In this document: positions 63,758 to 64,000 of the stretch, piece by piece | Layout of the letters: each line of letters begins with the position of its first letter | Numbering within the stretch: position 1 is the stretch's first letter | Origin: Pedobacter sp. BAL39 | GTDB lineage: Bacteria; Bacteroidota; Bacteroidia; Sphingobacteriales; Sphingobacteriaceae | Length of the DNA stretch: 64,000 nt | Assembly: GCF_000170795.1 (NCBI RefSeq) | Contig: NZ_ABCM01000020.1 | Location: forward strand, 43,770-107,769 | Direction: 5' to 3' | Made by a program: the position numbers and the translations under genes | The notes under the pieces: model-generated | What the model saw: only the letters and a program-made list of their open reading frames with translations | Databases searched by the model: none | What the model was told of the DNA's origin: nothing

Positions 63758-63789
63758 AAAACCGGAAGCGTTGACGCGCCGCCGGTTTT
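63758..63789 (+). terminator. Hairpin between fecR and susC, locus 4
   Basis: AAAACCGG and CCGGTTTT form an 8-bp outer stem, with an inner GCG/CGC pair around a TTGA loop. The right arm ends in TTTT. It lies 32 bases past the fecR stop, as in locus 2, and could attenuate transcription into susC. Confidence 0.6.
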
Positions 63790-63857
63790 AGCCAATTAGG
63801 CTTGAGCAACTTATTGATAACCCTTGAAACGATCAGTTATAAATTAACTCTAACCAA

Positions 63858-64000
63858 ATGTATAAATTTTTCCATGCATTTCCATGCAGGTCTGGATCCT
63901 GTATGTTATCAAAAATAGGTCTCATCGTGAAACTTACGATCATTTTTTATTGGCAGTTGTGCTGCATGTTAACGCGGCAAGTTACGCCCAACGAGTAAGC
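63858..64000 (+). pseudogene. Start of a SusC/RagA gene with an apparent frameshift, locus 4, truncated by the window
   Basis: From the ATG at 63858 the frame reads MYKFFHAFPCRSGSC and then a typical SusC signal beginning VKLTIIF, but it then meets TAA at 63996-63998. One base shift in a run of six T (63943-63948) restores the expected LLAVVLHVNAASYAQRVS in the other frame, open to the window end. A seventh T would make the SusC signal peptide continuous. It is either a broken gene, a phase-variable tract, or a base-call error. A separate ATG at 63884 in the downstream frame gives a less SusC-like start. Confidence 0.7.

Noticed and set aside
1..64000. A CRISPR array, tRNA, rRNA, or mobile element in the window
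   Set aside because: No spaced repeats, tRNA-like cloverleaf, transposase or integrase motif could be found by reading both strands; this is a limited visual check only.

Overview
The window looks like a chromosomal segment of a Bacteroidota bacterium, most plausibly a Sphingobacteriaceae member such as Pedobacter (genus is an inference). The evidence is four ECF-sigma/FecR/SusC/SusD-type regions, Bacteroidota promoters of the TTTG-N19-TAnnTTTG type (clear at 22218-22248 and 29500-29529), a Bacteroidota-type T6SS tube protein (TssD), and families typical of the phylum such as DUF4142, DUF2807, DUF6377, DUF1735/DUF4973 and TlpA-DUF4369. I see no tRNA, rRNA, CRISPR array, integrase or transposase.

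Layout. 37-4111: orphan TssD, a fatty acid hydroxylase/sterol desaturase-family membrane protein, a DUF481-like protein and nicotinate phosphoribosyltransferase (pncB). 4260-12659: a complete sigma-FecR-SusC-SusD-GH29 locus, presumably for a fucosylated or related glycan. 12749-31130: housekeeping and accessory genes, including an Omp85-like barrel, acetyltransferase, a possible kinase-like orphan protein, DUF4142 protein, serine hydrolase, NfeD/SPFH pair, MFS exporter, PNPOx-fold stress protein, polysaccharide deacetylase, a gutted luciferase-like monooxygenase pseudogene, DUF1801, DUF2807, AraC-GyrI regulator, a large GH63-like glucosidase and a cold shock protein. 31233-39819: a second sigma-FecR-SusC-SusD locus that carries two TlpA-type thioredoxins instead of a glycosidase. 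40076-47818: secreted histidine phosphatase, GreA/GreB-type factor, glycosyltransferase, pyruvate:quinone oxidoreductase (poxB), catalase-peroxidase (katG) and a DUF1508 protein. 47000-50123 is AT-rich and gene-poor and ends in an acyltransferase. 51911-61432: a third SusC/SusD locus without sigma/FecR, with an IPT/NHL lipoprotein, a DUF1735/DUF4973 lipoprotein and a DUF6377 membrane regulator. 61557-64000: a fourth locus, with the sigma gene divergent from fecR and the start of a SusC gene that appears frameshifted in a T tract at the window edge.

How it works together. In the first, second and fourth loci, a TonB-dependent SusC porin with an N-terminal signalling (STN) domain, where that part is visible, would sense its ligand and signal through FecR to free the sigma factor. 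The third locus uses an STN-less SusC and is probably controlled by the DUF6377 protein instead. I did not find a clear undescribed multi-gene system. The strongest items to follow up are the two broken genes (23370-23566 and 63858-64000), the possible kinase-like protein at 14581-15624, hairpins between fecR and susC at two loci, and perfect long inverted repeats at 19801-19840 and 48785-48826.
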